Shown: piece by piece, positions 32,535 to 41,386 of the stretch | Numbering within the stretch: position 1 is the stretch's first letter | Layout of the letters: each line of letters opens with the position of its first letter | From: SIG455 sp045659025 | GTDB taxonomy: Bacteria > Bacillota > Clostridia > UMGS1810 | Direction: 5' to 3' | Assembly (NCBI GenBank): GCA_045659025.1 | Contig: JAZOWA010000026.1 | Location: forward strand, 1-48,367 | DNA length: 48,367 nucleotides | Notes under the pieces: generated by a model | Databases searched by the model: none | Told to the model about the DNA's origin: nothing | The model's input: only the letters and a program-made list of their open reading frames with translations | Translations under genes and position numbers: made by a program

Positions 32535-32927
32535 TTATTTAATAATTTCCACTATTTCACTACGAAGATTTGCCCGTTTGTTGTAACCTGCCACAAGACC
32601 TATCCAACCGCCAATGGCCACTGTGTAGAGAGCCACTTTGACAGCAGTGGGGATGGTTAACACAAGGCCTGCACCCATAATGGCAAAAATGGCAATCAGG
32701 GGCAACATATATACTAAAAACGCGGTGAGATACACCTTGGATGTGGGCATATAAAGACGAACCGCATCACCCACAGATGCTTTGACAGAGTTTGACACCT
32801 CTATCTCAAAAACGGGGTTCTCACAAAGACCGCAGGATGAGCAATCACCCGAGCAGGCGCTCTTGCGTTCTATACGGACTATGGCGTTTTCTCCGCAGAT
32901 TTTAACTACTGTACCTTCACCCGTCAA
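32535..32927 (-). CDS. RseC/MucC-like membrane protein
   Basis: A 130-residue protein of the SoxR-reducing system/RseC family. The N-terminal part has the four-Cys pattern SACSGDCSSCGLCENP (residues 18-33), probably an iron-sulfur site, then two membrane segments (about 68-88 and 95-115). In Proteobacteria RseC works with the Rnf complex; in Clostridia such proteins often lie near rnf genes, but none is present here. The start is a TTG about 8 nt after GGAAGTGG. It lies 21 bp after dapB. Confidence 0.85.
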   Translation of the reverse strand: MTGEGTVVKICGENAIVRIERKSACSGDCSSCGLCENPVFEIEVSNSVKASVGDAVRLYMPTSKVYLTAFLVYMLPLIAIFAIMGAGLVLTIPTAVKVALYTVAIGGWIGLVAGYNKRANLRSEIVEIIK

Positions 32928-32948
32928 GGAATATCCACTTCCCTTCGG

Positions 32949-33701
32949 TCAGGCGTTTACGAGGTCTTCCATAGAGTAAAGACCTGCCTTCTTGCCCACG
33001 AGGAACTTGGCCGCCTTCACGGCACCTGTGGCAAACACCTCTTTGCCCGCGGCGTGATGATTTATCTCAATCACCTCATCATTACCTGCAAAGATTACGC
33101 TATGGTCACCTGCTATTGTGCCACCGCGAACGGCATGGATGCCGATTTCCTTTGCATCCCTCTTTTTGCGGACGGAGTGTCTGTCGTACACGTACTCGCA
33201 TTCACCCTTCATTGTGCCTACGATACTATCGGCAATCATAAGGGCGGTACCGCTGGGTGCATCAACTTTCTGATTATGATGCTTTTCCACAATCTCGATA
33301 TCGAAATTGCCTTCCAGCACCGACACCGCCTTCTTTACAAGGCTTATGAGAAGGTTTATACCTAAAGACATATTGGCAGAGGAAAATACCGGCACCTCCA
33401 AAGACAATGCCTTCACCTTCGCCGTCTGCTCCGCAGAAAGACCTGTGGTCGCCTCCACGAGGGGGATCTTACGCTCTGTGCAGAAGTTCACCACACTATC
33501 TAAACAAGCGGGGTTTGAAAAGTCAATCACCACATCCGCCTTCTCTGTCACTTTGGACAAATCGTCATATACGGGGTAGGCAGATGATGCGGTGTTGATA
33601 TCGTATCCGCATACAATCGTTGCAGACTCATCAGATGCCACCAGATTGGAAATAACCTTGCCCATCTTGCCGTTGCAACCGATTAAAAGTATGTTTATCA
33701 T
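32949..33701 (-). CDS. dapB: 4-hydroxy-tetrahydrodipicolinate reductase
   Basis: DapB, 250 residues, NAD(P)H-dependent reduction in the lysine/diaminopimelate pathway. N-terminal Rossmann motif IGCNGKMGKVI, VDFSNPACLDSVV, the signature EKHHNQKVDAPSGTA with the catalytic His and Lys, and GTIAGDHSVIFAG. I use ATG 33701, preceded by GGAGTGAT; an earlier ATG lies three codons upstream inside that site. It is third in asd-dapA-dapB. Confidence 0.96.
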   Translation of the reverse strand: MINILLIGCNGKMGKVISNLVASDESATIVCGYDINTASSAYPVYDDLSKVTEKADVVIDFSNPACLDSVVNFCTERKIPLVEATTGLSAEQTAKVKALSLEVPVFSSANMSLGINLLISLVKKAVSVLEGNFDIEIVEKHHNQKVDAPSGTALMIADSIVGTMKGECEYVYDRHSVRKKRDAKEIGIHAVRGGTIAGDHSVIFAGNDEVIEINHHAAGKEVFATGAVKAAKFLVGKKAGLYSMEDLVNA

Positions 33702-33719
33702 TAGTATCACTCCAATTAC

Positions 33720-34607
33720 TTACAGTTTGAAACCATAATCTGTAAGGGCTTTTTTAAGACGTGCTTCGTTTGCCTCTTCCATCTCGCAAAGTGGGAGACG
33801 AAGTGCGGGCGAACAAAGGCCGAGAAGGCCCATAGCCGTCTTGACGGGGATAGGATTGACCTCGCAGAAGAGAGCGTCTATCACGGGGAGCATCTTAATC
33901 TGCTCGGCCAGTGCTTCCTCTGCCTTGCCGTCAAAATAAAGCTCTATCATATCGTGCATCTGCCTGGGTGCGATATTTGCCATAACGGATATGACACCTA
34001 TACCCCCTGCCGCAAGGGTGGGGATAACTATATCGTCATTACCCGAATAAATATCAATGCTATCACCGCAGAGGGCTTTGATTTTAAGCACTCTTGAGAT
34101 GTCACCGGTTGCCTCTTTTACGGCAACGATATTATCTATCTCGGAAAGGATCTTCACCGTCTCGGGTTTCAAATCCGTTCCTGTGCGGGAGGGCACGTTA
34201 TACAATATACAGGGCAGAGACATGCTCTGGGCTATCTTTGTATAATGCTTGACAAGGCCCTTCTGGGTCGCTTTGTTATAGTAGGGTGTTACGAGGAGCA
34301 CACCGTCTGCGCCGAGGCGCTCGGCTTCCTGAGAAAACTCAACAGCATGGGCGTTATCATTACTGCCCGTACCTGCGATAAGGGGAATTGCGCCCCCTAC
34401 CTTCTTGACTGCATAGTCAATCACGGACAGATGCTCGTCATCCTTAAGAGTTGATGCCTCACCCGTAGTACCGCATACCACAATGGCGTCGGTGGAATTG
34501 TCAAGATGAAATTGCAAAAGTCTGTCAAGAGATTCAAAATCTACTTTGCCTTCGTTAAAGGGTGTTACCAGAGCTACTGCTGAGCCCCGAAAAACAGTCT
34601 TTTTCAT
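33720..34607 (-). CDS. dapA: 4-hydroxy-tetrahydrodipicolinate synthase
   Basis: DapA, 295 residues, condenses pyruvate with aspartate semialdehyde. TIM-barrel aldolase of class I with the Schiff-base Lys in VAVKEATGD (K164), the Tyr in LYNVPSRTG (Y136), and the GTTGEASTL pyruvate-binding loop at 46-54. ATG 34607 is chosen, preceded by AGGGAGATT. It sits 29 bp after asd and 18 bp before dapB. Its product supplies DAP for peptidoglycan and dipicolinate for spores. Confidence 0.97.
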   Translation of the reverse strand: MKKTVFRGSAVALVTPFNEGKVDFESLDRLLQFHLDNSTDAIVVCGTTGEASTLKDDEHLSVIDYAVKKVGGAIPLIAGTGSNDNAHAVEFSQEAERLGADGVLLVTPYYNKATQKGLVKHYTKIAQSMSLPCILYNVPSRTGTDLKPETVKILSEIDNIVAVKEATGDISRVLKIKALCGDSIDIYSGNDDIVIPTLAAGGIGVISVMANIAPRQMHDMIELYFDGKAEEALAEQIKMLPVIDALFCEVNPIPVKTAMGLLGLCSPALRLPLCEMEEANEARLKKALTDYGFKL

Positions 34608-34636
34608 AACCAATCTCCCTTGCTCAAATAAGCAGA

Positions 34637-35638
34637 TTATTTTGTTGCATTCATTTCGATAATCTTCTGTGCAATCTGTACTGCGTTGGTGGCAGCACCT
34701 TTTCTGATGTTGTCGGCAACTACCCAGAGGTTAACACCGCTTTCAACACTCTCGTCACGGCGGATTCTGCCTACGAACACTTCGTTCTTGCCCTTGGCAT
34801 TGATTGCCATGGGATATACTGCATTGGCGGTATCGTCCTCTACCACAAGGCCTTCCATATCGGCAAGCACCTGCTTGAGTTCTGCCAGATCAAACTGCTC
34901 ATAGAACTCCACATTGATGGACTCACTGTGGCAATCAAATACAGGCACACGAACTGTGGTGGCGGTAATCTTCATATCGTCATCATGGAGAATCTTGCGG
35001 GTCTCGTTGACCATCTTCATCTCCTCTTTGGTATAACCGTTATCCAGGAAAACGTCTATCTGGGGCAAGCAGTTATTGGCGATAGGATGGTTGAACTTCT
35101 TGGGAGCTTCACCCTTGAGACCGTTCTCAAGATCCATATATCCGCCCATACCTGCGCCTGATACCGCCTGATATGTAGAGTAAACTACTCTCTTGATTCT
35201 GTATTTATCGTGGAGAGCCTTGAGGGGTACCATTGCCTGAATGGTGGAGCAGTTGGGGTTAGCAATAATACCGTTATTCCACTCGATATCCTCGGGGTTA
35301 ACCTCAGGCACTACGAGGGGTACCTTAGGGTCCATTCTCCATGCGCTGGAGTTGTCAATTACAATACATCCCTTTGATGCGGCGATGGGGGCGAACTTCT
35401 CGCTGGTAGAACCGCCTGCAGAGAAAAGAGCAATATCTATATCCTTGTCAAAGGATGATTCGGTGAGTTCTTCTATAACATATTCCTTACCCATAAACTC
35501 CACGGTCTTACCTGCACTGCGGGCAGACGCCATGAGGTAGTAGTTCTCAACGGGAAGGTTTACTTCTTCGAGTACTTTCAGGAAGGTTCTGCCTACCATA
35601 CCGGTAGCACCTACCACCGCGATATTATACTTTTTCAT
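34637..35638 (-). CDS. asd: Aspartate-semialdehyde dehydrogenase
   Basis: Asd, 333 residues, NADPH-dependent reduction of aspartyl phosphate. N-terminal VVGATGMVGRTFL Rossmann motif, SAGGSTSEKFAP, and the catalytic Cys in NPNCSTIQ (C130). The segment STYQAVSGAG and a C-terminal VGRIRRD are typical. It is first in the asd-dapA-dapB-rseC operon, transcribed from a strong sigma-A promoter. The leader is only about 35 nt, so no lysine riboswitch fits here. Confidence 0.97.
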   Translation of the reverse strand: MKKYNIAVVGATGMVGRTFLKVLEEVNLPVENYYLMASARSAGKTVEFMGKEYVIEELTESSFDKDIDIALFSAGGSTSEKFAPIAASKGCIVIDNSSAWRMDPKVPLVVPEVNPEDIEWNNGIIANPNCSTIQAMVPLKALHDKYRIKRVVYSTYQAVSGAGMGGYMDLENGLKGEAPKKFNHPIANNCLPQIDVFLDNGYTKEEMKMVNETRKILHDDDMKITATTVRVPVFDCHSESINVEFYEQFDLAELKQVLADMEGLVVEDDTANAVYPMAINAKGKNEVFVGRIRRDESVESGVNLWVVADNIRKGAATNAVQIAQKIIEMNATK

Positions 35639-35674
35639 TTCAAATCACATCCTTAAAAAAATTTTACCAGTTAC

Positions 35675-35703
35675 ATCATACCACCCTGACGTCGATAAGT
35701 CAA
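35675..35703 (-). promoter_or_regulatory. Sigma-A promoter of asd-dapA-dapB-rseC
   Basis: Minus strand: TTGACT (35703-35698), 17-bp spacer, TATGAT (35680-35675). Confidence 0.8.
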
Positions 35704-35753
35704 CCGCATTCATTATCTCATGTTAAAATTCCGTTAAAATGTAACCCCTTTGA

Positions 35754-35782
35754 TTGACTTGTTGCAATATATTACATATTAT
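35754..35782 (+). promoter_or_regulatory. Sigma-A promoter of the SpoIID-domain gene
   Basis: TTGACT (35754-35759), 17-bp spacer, TATTAT (35777-35782), 31 bp before the TTG start. A sigma-A type promoter argues against strictly sporulation-specific expression. Confidence 0.75.
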
Positions 35783-35813
35783 GATATTATAAACACTAAA
35801 GAGGTGGTAGATT

Positions 35814-37136
35814 TTGAAGAAGTTTATATGTATGCTGCTGACTGTGTTGTCGGTGCTTTTGATATACAATTCAGTGTATGCTGAGGAAGTGGGAGTTGAC
35901 ACTATCAAGATAGGTCTTTTCTATGGTTCTTCTGCCAAAGACAGCATCACTCTCCGCTCGGAGTCGGGATTCATATTGGGTACCGAAGCCGATGGTGTGT
36001 TCTACGCAGGCGGCACTCTTGATGTGACGGAGATTGTTGTTACCGCCACATCCGACGGCAATATTTCCATAGGCGACTATACCTACACCCCCGAACAGTT
36101 CCCTTCAATCTACCCCGTAAACAGCAACATATTCATTGGTGACACGGAATACCGAGGCGGTGCCCAGTTCAAGAGAATCAACAGCGGTGCCCTCACCGTA
36201 ATAAACGTGGTAAACATTGAGCAATACTTATACAGCGTAATCGGTAAAGAGATGAGCCCCAAATGGCCCATCGAGGCACTCAAGGCCCAGGCGGTGTGCG
36301 CAAGGGGTTTTGCCATAAGCAACAAAAACAAATTTGCCAAATACGGCTTTAATTTAGACGATACCACCACCAGTCAGGTGTATAAAGGCGTATCTGCCGA
36401 GGCGGATTCTACCCGTCAGGCAGTGGATGAGACATGCGGTCAGGTGCTGATGTATAACGGCGGTATAATCGAATCCATATACTGCTCCTGCACAGGCGGT
36501 GCCACCGCCAATGCAGAGAACGTGTGGGGCGGTAAGTACCCATACCTTGTAAGCGTTGTGGATATTTATGAAAATCCCAAAGAGGTGTCCCGTTACAGTT
36601 GGTCTATCACTCTTACTGCTGACGAGATAAAGGATTGCCTTGCTCAAGGTAATGTGGATATCGGCGATATCAAGAACGTAGAAATTATATCTGCAGACGA
36701 TGCAGGGTATGTGACAGAACTTCTCTTCACAGGTACAACGGGTACACACACAGTAAAAAAATCCTCATGCAGAGGGGTGTTCCGCGGTAAGCTCCATTCC
36801 CAGAGATACACTATACTGGGTGGTGAGGATTACTTTGAGAATATGACGGTGCTCACCTCAAGCGGAGCAAAGACCATGCCCTATAACCAGGTGTATGTGC
36901 TTGGCTCGGGTGCATCTGATACTGTATATGTGCAAAGTGGTAGCGGTGCAAAGAGCTATATCCCCTTAAAACCCGCAGGGGTTAAGGAAGGGGAATTCAC
37001 CTTCAACGGCAACGGTTGGGGACACGGCGTAGGTATGAGCCAGTGGGGTGCCAAGGCAATGGCGGATCAGGGATTTGTCTTTGGTGATATCCTCACCTTC
37101 TACTACACAGGTACGAATTTAGAAAAACTTTATTGA
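35814..37136 (+). CDS. SpoIID/LytB domain protein
   Basis: A 440-residue exported protein with a signal peptide of about 24 residues (MKKFICMLLTVLSVLLIYNS, cleavage near VYAEE). The SpoIID domain spans about 115-420: INVVNIEQYLYSVIGKEMSP, WPIEALKAQAVCARGFAI, SIYCSCTGGATANAENVW and the C-terminal NGWGHGVGMSQWGAKAMADQ. SpoIID-type proteins are lytic transglycosylases acting on stem-peptide-free glycan; SpoIID itself works in engulfment, while LytB-type members act on the vegetative wall. The start is a TTG after GAGGTGG. There is no SpoIIR or SpoIIID neighbour, so I do not call it spoIID. Confidence 0.88.
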   Translation: MKKFICMLLTVLSVLLIYNSVYAEEVGVDTIKIGLFYGSSAKDSITLRSESGFILGTEADGVFYAGGTLDVTEIVVTATSDGNISIGDYTYTPEQFPSIYPVNSNIFIGDTEYRGGAQFKRINSGALTVINVVNIEQYLYSVIGKEMSPKWPIEALKAQAVCARGFAISNKNKFAKYGFNLDDTTTSQVYKGVSAEADSTRQAVDETCGQVLMYNGGIIESIYCSCTGGATANAENVWGGKYPYLVSVVDIYENPKEVSRYSWSITLTADEIKDCLAQGNVDIGDIKNVEIISADDAGYVTELLFTGTTGTHTVKKSSCRGVFRGKLHSQRYTILGGEDYFENMTVLTSSGAKTMPYNQVYVLGSGASDTVYVQSGSGAKSYIPLKPAGVKEGEFTFNGNGWGHGVGMSQWGAKAMADQGFVFGDILTFYYTGTNLEKLY

Positions 37137-37168
37137 TACATTTCCTTTTAACTTAGCCGAAAAAGAAT

Positions 37169-37205
37169 AATCCGAACCACGATTTTCGAAGGCGGATTTT
37201 CGCTT
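37169..37205 (+). terminator. Possible weak terminator between the SpoIID-domain gene and queA
   Basis: AATCCG (37169-37174) can pair with CGGATT (37193-37198), with a further CC/GG inside, followed by TTTTCGCTTTCGCTTT. The hairpin is imperfect and the T run interrupted, so partial readthrough into queA is likely. I see no clear promoter for queA in the 114-bp gap. Confidence 0.35.
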
Positions 37206-37250
37206 TCGCTTTGTTAAAATACTCGGTAATCCGTCAAGGAGGATTTACTT

Positions 37251-38276
37251 TTGAAAACAGCAGATTTTTACTATGACCTACCCCCTGAGCTTATAGCCCA
37301 GACTCCCCTTACAGACAGAGCGTCATCACGACTTCTCGTTCTCGGCAAGGAGACGGGGGATATATCCCACAAGCATTTTTACGATATTGAAGATATGCTC
37401 TGCGAGGGCGATTGCCTTGTGCTTAATGACACCAGGGTACTCCCCGCCAGACTTCTCGGAGCGAAAGAGGGTAGCGGAGGCAAGATTGAGTTTCTGCTCC
37501 TTAACCGCATTGACCGTGATAGATGGGAGATTATCGTAAAACCGGGTAAAAGAGCGAAGCCGGGCGCCAAGTTCGTGTTTGGTGATGGTCTTCTCACCGC
37601 AGAGGTAATCGAATCGGTGAACGACGGTAACAGAATAGTGGAATTTTCCTACGAGGGTGTGTTTGAGAATATACTGGACAAGCTGGGCGAGATGCCCCTG
37701 CCCCCGTATATTACAGAGAAGCTTGCAGACCGTGAGAGATACCAGACGGTATACTCCAGGCACAACGGTTCTGCGGCGGCACCTACGGCAGGATTGCACT
37801 TCACTCCCGAACTTTTAGACAGGATAAAAGCCAAGGGAGTGAATATTGCATACGTCACACTCCATGTGGGATTGGGTACATTCCGTCCCGTTAAGGTGGA
37901 GGACGTGTCAAATCACAAGATGCACTCGGAATTCTATGTAATGACCGAGGATACTGCAAATATAATCAACGATACCAAAGCCAAGGGAGGCAGAGTAATC
38001 TCCGTGGGCACCACCTCATCAAGAGTGCTTGAGACGGTGGCAGATGATGACGGTAAGGTGTGTGCTAAAACAGGCTGGACAGATATATTCATCTACCCTC
38101 CCTATAAGTTCAAGGTGGTGGATGCCCTTATCACCAACTTCCACCTGCCCGAATCCACATTGCTTATGCTGGTGAGTTCCCTTGCAGGCAAAGAAAATAT
38201 ATTCAAAGCGTACGAGGAAGCGGTGAAGGAAAGATACAGATTCTTCAGCTTCGGTGATGCTATGTTTATTCAATAA
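37251..38276 (+). CDS. queA: S-adenosylmethionine:tRNA ribosyltransferase-isomerase
   Basis: QueA, 341 residues, adds the epoxycyclopentane ring from SAM to preQ1 in tRNA, the step after Tgt in queuosine synthesis. Signature regions: FYYDLPPELIAQTPLTDRAS, LVLNDTRVLPARLLG, VYSRHNGSAAAPTAGLHFT, HVGLGTFRPVKVE and NFHLPESTLLMLVS. The start is a TTG after AAGGAGG. tgt follows 130 bp downstream on the same strand. An inverted repeat covers the stop codon. Confidence 0.97.
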   Translation: MKTADFYYDLPPELIAQTPLTDRASSRLLVLGKETGDISHKHFYDIEDMLCEGDCLVLNDTRVLPARLLGAKEGSGGKIEFLLLNRIDRDRWEIIVKPGKRAKPGAKFVFGDGLLTAEVIESVNDGNRIVEFSYEGVFENILDKLGEMPLPPYITEKLADRERYQTVYSRHNGSAAAPTAGLHFTPELLDRIKAKGVNIAYVTLHVGLGTFRPVKVEDVSNHKMHSEFYVMTEDTANIINDTKAKGGRVISVGTTSSRVLETVADDDGKVCAKTGWTDIFIYPPYKFKVVDALITNFHLPESTLLMLVSSLAGKENIFKAYEEAVKERYRFFSFGDAMFIQ

Positions 38277-38292
38277 GAGCTATTGAATAAAC
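38264..38292 (+). repeat. Inverted repeat across the queA stop codon
   Basis: Perfect 12-bp arms (38264-38275 and 38281-38292) with a 5-nt loop; the TAA stop is at 38274-38276. No T run follows, so it is not a standard terminator. It could stabilise the mRNA end between queA and tgt. Confidence 0.6.
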
Positions 38293-38406
38293 AAGGCAAA
38301 AGGTAAGAGTGAAGTAGCAATGAAGCTTTTAGCCAAAGCAAAAAGCAATTAAATAAAACTGCGGGGAATATCAATCTCTGCAAAAAACGATAAAGGACTA
38401 AACACT

Positions 38407-39537
38407 ATGTTCAAATTATTAACAACCGACGGCAAGGCACGTCGTGGAGAGTTTACCACCGTTCACGGTGTGGTGCAGACTCCCGTATTTATGAATGTGG
38501 GTACTCTTGCTGCTATCAAGGGCGCGGTGTCAACCGCCGACCTCAAGGATGTAGGGTGTCAGGTAGAGCTTTCCAACACCTACCACCTCCACGTGCGTCC
38601 CGGTGATGATGTGGTGTATGATATGGGCGGTCTCCATAAGTTTATGAACTGGGACAGACCTATCCTCACCGACAGTGGCGGATTTCAGGTATTCTCCCTT
38701 GCTAAACTCCGCAGAATCAAAGAGGAGGGTGTGTACTTCTCCTCCCATATAGACGGACGCAAGATATTCATGGGGCCTGAGGAGAGTATGCAGATACAGT
38801 CAAACCTTGCATCCACTATCGCAATGGCCTTTGACGAGTGTGTGGCACTCCCTGCCAAGTACGAATACGCAAAGGCATCCCACGAGCGTACTATCCGTTG
38901 GCTTGAGCGTTGCAAGGCAGAAATGAACCGACTAAACTCCCTTGACCGCACTATAAACAAAAACCAAATGCTCTTTGGCATCAATCAGGGCGCTACCTTT
39001 GATGACCTCAGAATTGAAAATATGAAGATAATCTCAAAGCTTGACCTTGACGGCTATGCCATAGGCGGTCTTGCGGTGGGTGAGACCCACGAGGAGATGT
39101 ATCATATACTGGATGTAACCGTCCCCTTTGCTCCCGAGGATAAACCCCGATACCTTATGGGCGTGGGCACACCCGCCAACATACTTGAGGCGGTGGACAG
39201 AGGCGTGGACTTCTTTGACTGTGTTATCGCAAGTCGTAATGCCCGTCATGCCAACCTCTTTACCGAGAATGGCTATATGAACCTGATGAACAAAAAGTAT
39301 GAGAGGGATCCTCTCCCCATTGATCCTGAATGTACCTGCCCTGCTTGCAGGAATTATTCAAGGGCATATATCCGTCATCTGTTCAAAGCGGGTGAGATGC
39401 TGGCAATGCGTCTTTGTGTGCTTCACAACCTCCACTTCTACAACAAGATGATGGCAGATATCCGCCTTGCCATTGAGGAAGGCAGATACAAGGCCTTTAA
39501 AGAAGAAAAGGTAGAAAAATATACCCGCCGTCTGTGA
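38407..39537 (+). CDS. tgt: tRNA-guanine transglycosylase
   Basis: Tgt, 376 residues, exchanges guanine 34 for preQ1 in tRNAs with GUN anticodons. Seen: ILTDSGGFQVFSL with the nucleophile-region Asp, GGLAVGETHEEMY, FDCVIASRNARHANLFT with catalytic Asp, and the zinc site CTCPACRNYSRAYIRHLF with a later His. The Val in GGLAVGE is typical of enzymes using preQ1; queuine-using enzymes have a small residue there. With queA adjacent, preQ1 use is likely. AAAGGA precedes the ATG. The family companion yajC is absent. Confidence 0.97.
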   Translation: MFKLLTTDGKARRGEFTTVHGVVQTPVFMNVGTLAAIKGAVSTADLKDVGCQVELSNTYHLHVRPGDDVVYDMGGLHKFMNWDRPILTDSGGFQVFSLAKLRRIKEEGVYFSSHIDGRKIFMGPEESMQIQSNLASTIAMAFDECVALPAKYEYAKASHERTIRWLERCKAEMNRLNSLDRTINKNQMLFGINQGATFDDLRIENMKIISKLDLDGYAIGGLAVGETHEEMYHILDVTVPFAPEDKPRYLMGVGTPANILEAVDRGVDFFDCVIASRNARHANLFTENGYMNLMNKKYERDPLPIDPECTCPACRNYSRAYIRHLFKAGEMLAMRLCVLHNLHFYNKMMADIRLAIEEGRYKAFKEEKVEKYTRRL

Positions 39538-39562
39538 CGAGTTTTTGTCGTACACAAATTAT

Positions 39563-39596
39563 ATCCCCTATGCGTTTCGCATAGGGGATTTTTGTT
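39563..39596 (+). terminator. tgt terminator
   Basis: Perfect 12-bp stem with a 3-nt loop (39563-39574 with 39578-39589), followed by TTTTTG. On the minus strand it could also stop the ABC importer transcript, though its T run there is weak. Confidence 0.85.
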
Positions 39597-39615
39597 TGCA
39601 TCGATATTTTTATAT

Positions 39616-40446
39616 TTATCCTTTGATTGCACCCTCTGCCACACCGCGAACGATATATTTCTGCAAAAGCAGAAACACCGCCACAATAGGCACTATGGAT
39701 ATAAGCACCGCAGGGAAGATGAGTTCCCAGGGGTTACCGTACTGACCTGCGGTCATACGGGCAAAGTATAACTCCAGAGTGAGTGTGCGCAATTCCCCAT
39801 TGCCTATGACGAGGAAGGGCAGAAGGTAGTCATTCCATATCCACATGGCGTTGAGTATCACCACCGTGGCGGTGGTGGACTTCATAAGGGGGAATACCAC
39901 CAGGGCAAACATCTTCACCGCGCCTGCACCATCAATCAGAGCAGCCTCCTCTATCCCCCTGGGGATTGATTTGGCAAACCCGTGGTATAGAAATACCGAC
40001 AGACTCAACCCGAAACCACCATACATCAATATTAGTCCGACAATATTTTTAAGTCCTGCGTTTTCAAACAGGGATAGCAGCGGATACATCACCGATTGAA
40101 AAGGGATGAGCATTGCGGCGGTGAATATATAGAGGGCAATGGAGGGAAGCCGGCCTTTGCTCCTTGCTATTATCCACCCTGCTAAAGATGACACCGCTAC
40201 TATAAGCGCCACGGACAGAGCCGTCACGGCAAAGGTGATTAAAAGGGCGGGGATAAAGTTAATCTCGTCTATGGCACGGATAAGATTTGCACCACTCCAC
40301 TTTGTGGGCAACGCCAAGGGGGCAGAAACTATCTCCGACTGGCTTTTGAAAGAGTTAATAAACAGAAATGCCAATGGTGACAGGGTGAATGCTCCGATTA
40401 AAGTAAGCAACGTGTAGAGAAGGGCATGGCTGAATCGTTTTTTCAA
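39616..40446 (-). CDS. Sugar ABC importer permease, MalG type
   Basis: A 276-residue inner-membrane permease with six segments and the cytoplasmic EAA loop IEEAALIDGAGAVKMFALVVF that contacts the ATPase. The end, YIVRGVAEGAIKG, is the usual MalG-type tail. The start is a TTG whose bases overlap the stop of the MalF-type gene by four (TTGA), with AGAGGTGG upstream, so translation should be coupled. The substrate is an oligosaccharide or similar, not defined by sequence. Confidence 0.92.
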   Translation of the reverse strand: MKKRFSHALLYTLLTLIGAFTLSPLAFLFINSFKSQSEIVSAPLALPTKWSGANLIRAIDEINFIPALLITFAVTALSVALIVAVSSLAGWIIARSKGRLPSIALYIFTAAMLIPFQSVMYPLLSLFENAGLKNIVGLILMYGGFGLSLSVFLYHGFAKSIPRGIEEAALIDGAGAVKMFALVVFPLMKSTTATVVILNAMWIWNDYLLPFLVIGNGELRTLTLELYFARMTAGQYGNPWELIFPAVLISIVPIVAVFLLLQKYIVRGVAEGAIKG

Positions 40447-41339
40447 TTAAGTTCCACCTCTCTGCGTTTTGTAAGGTATAGTTGAACCGACGTCACAATA
40501 GCGATAAGCACAAAGAATATCACCGCCTGAGCCTGAGCCATTCCGTAATCGGGGGGTGCGGTATCACGGGTGGTGCGGAGTATCTGCATGGCAAGAAGTC
40601 GGGTATTGAAATTGCCATCGGTGAGGGCCACGTTCTGATCCAACAGTTTGAAGGAGTTGGCAAGGGTCAAGAAAAACACAATGGTAATTGCCGAAGACAG
40701 CATGGGCAGGGTTATCACACGGAATTGTTGCAATTTGCCCGCCCCGTCTATCTGCGCCGCCTCATACAGTTCGGCAGGGATGGAATTTAATCCCGTTATA
40801 TAAATAATCATCATATACCCTGCCATCTGCCACGTGACCAAAATCACCAGAGCGATGAGTGCCTTGTTATTATCCTGAAGCATATTGGTAAGGAACGGGA
40901 TGTTCACTATACCGTTTGTGCCGAACAGTATATCGGAAAATACGTTCTGGAATATGAACTGCCACACGAAACCCAGCGCCAGACCGCCAAGGAGATTGGG
41001 CAGAAAAAACACTGTGCGATACGCCGAAGAGCCTCGTCTTATGGATGTGACCATAAGAGCAAGGGCGAGGGCGGATATGTTGATAACCACCACAGAGAGC
41101 AGAGTGAATTTCACCGTGTATCCAAAGGCACTTAAAAACCGTGGGTTTTTGAATGCATTTATATAGTTGGCAAAGCCCACAAAGGAATCTGACAACGCAC
41201 CGCCTGCGAAATAAGTGCCTCGCCACGAGGTGAAGGAGTATAGCACTCCCACGGCAAAGGGAACGGCTATCACGGCTAAAAACAGAGCTATTGCAGGCGC
41301 TACCGCCGGCATAAACCATCTTCTGTAGTATTTATTCAT
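40443..41339 (-). CDS. Sugar ABC importer permease, MalF type
   Basis: A 298-residue permease with six membrane segments, a periplasmic-side loop after the first one (TSWRGTYFAGG), and the EAA motif YEAAQIDGAGKLQQFRVITL. GGAAAGGG precedes the ATG. It lies between the substrate-binding protein gene (47 bp upstream) and its MalG-type partner. Confidence 0.92.
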   Translation of the reverse strand: MNKYYRRWFMPAVAPAIALFLAVIAVPFAVGVLYSFTSWRGTYFAGGALSDSFVGFANYINAFKNPRFLSAFGYTVKFTLLSVVVINISALALALMVTSIRRGSSAYRTVFFLPNLLGGLALGFVWQFIFQNVFSDILFGTNGIVNIPFLTNMLQDNNKALIALVILVTWQMAGYMMIIYITGLNSIPAELYEAAQIDGAGKLQQFRVITLPMLSSAITIVFFLTLANSFKLLDQNVALTDGNFNTRLLAMQILRTTRDTAPPDYGMAQAQAVIFFVLIAIVTSVQLYLTKRREVELN

Positions 41340-41386
41340 TTAACCATTCCCTTTCCTTAAGCAATCGTATCAGTATCCCCTATGCC

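Noticed and set aside
35639..35674. Lysine riboswitch upstream of asd
   Set aside because: The leader is only about 35 nt after the predicted start of transcription, far too short.
38322..38354. 10-codon ATG frame between queA and tgt
   Set aside because: No spaced ribosome binding site and no resemblance to a known small protein.
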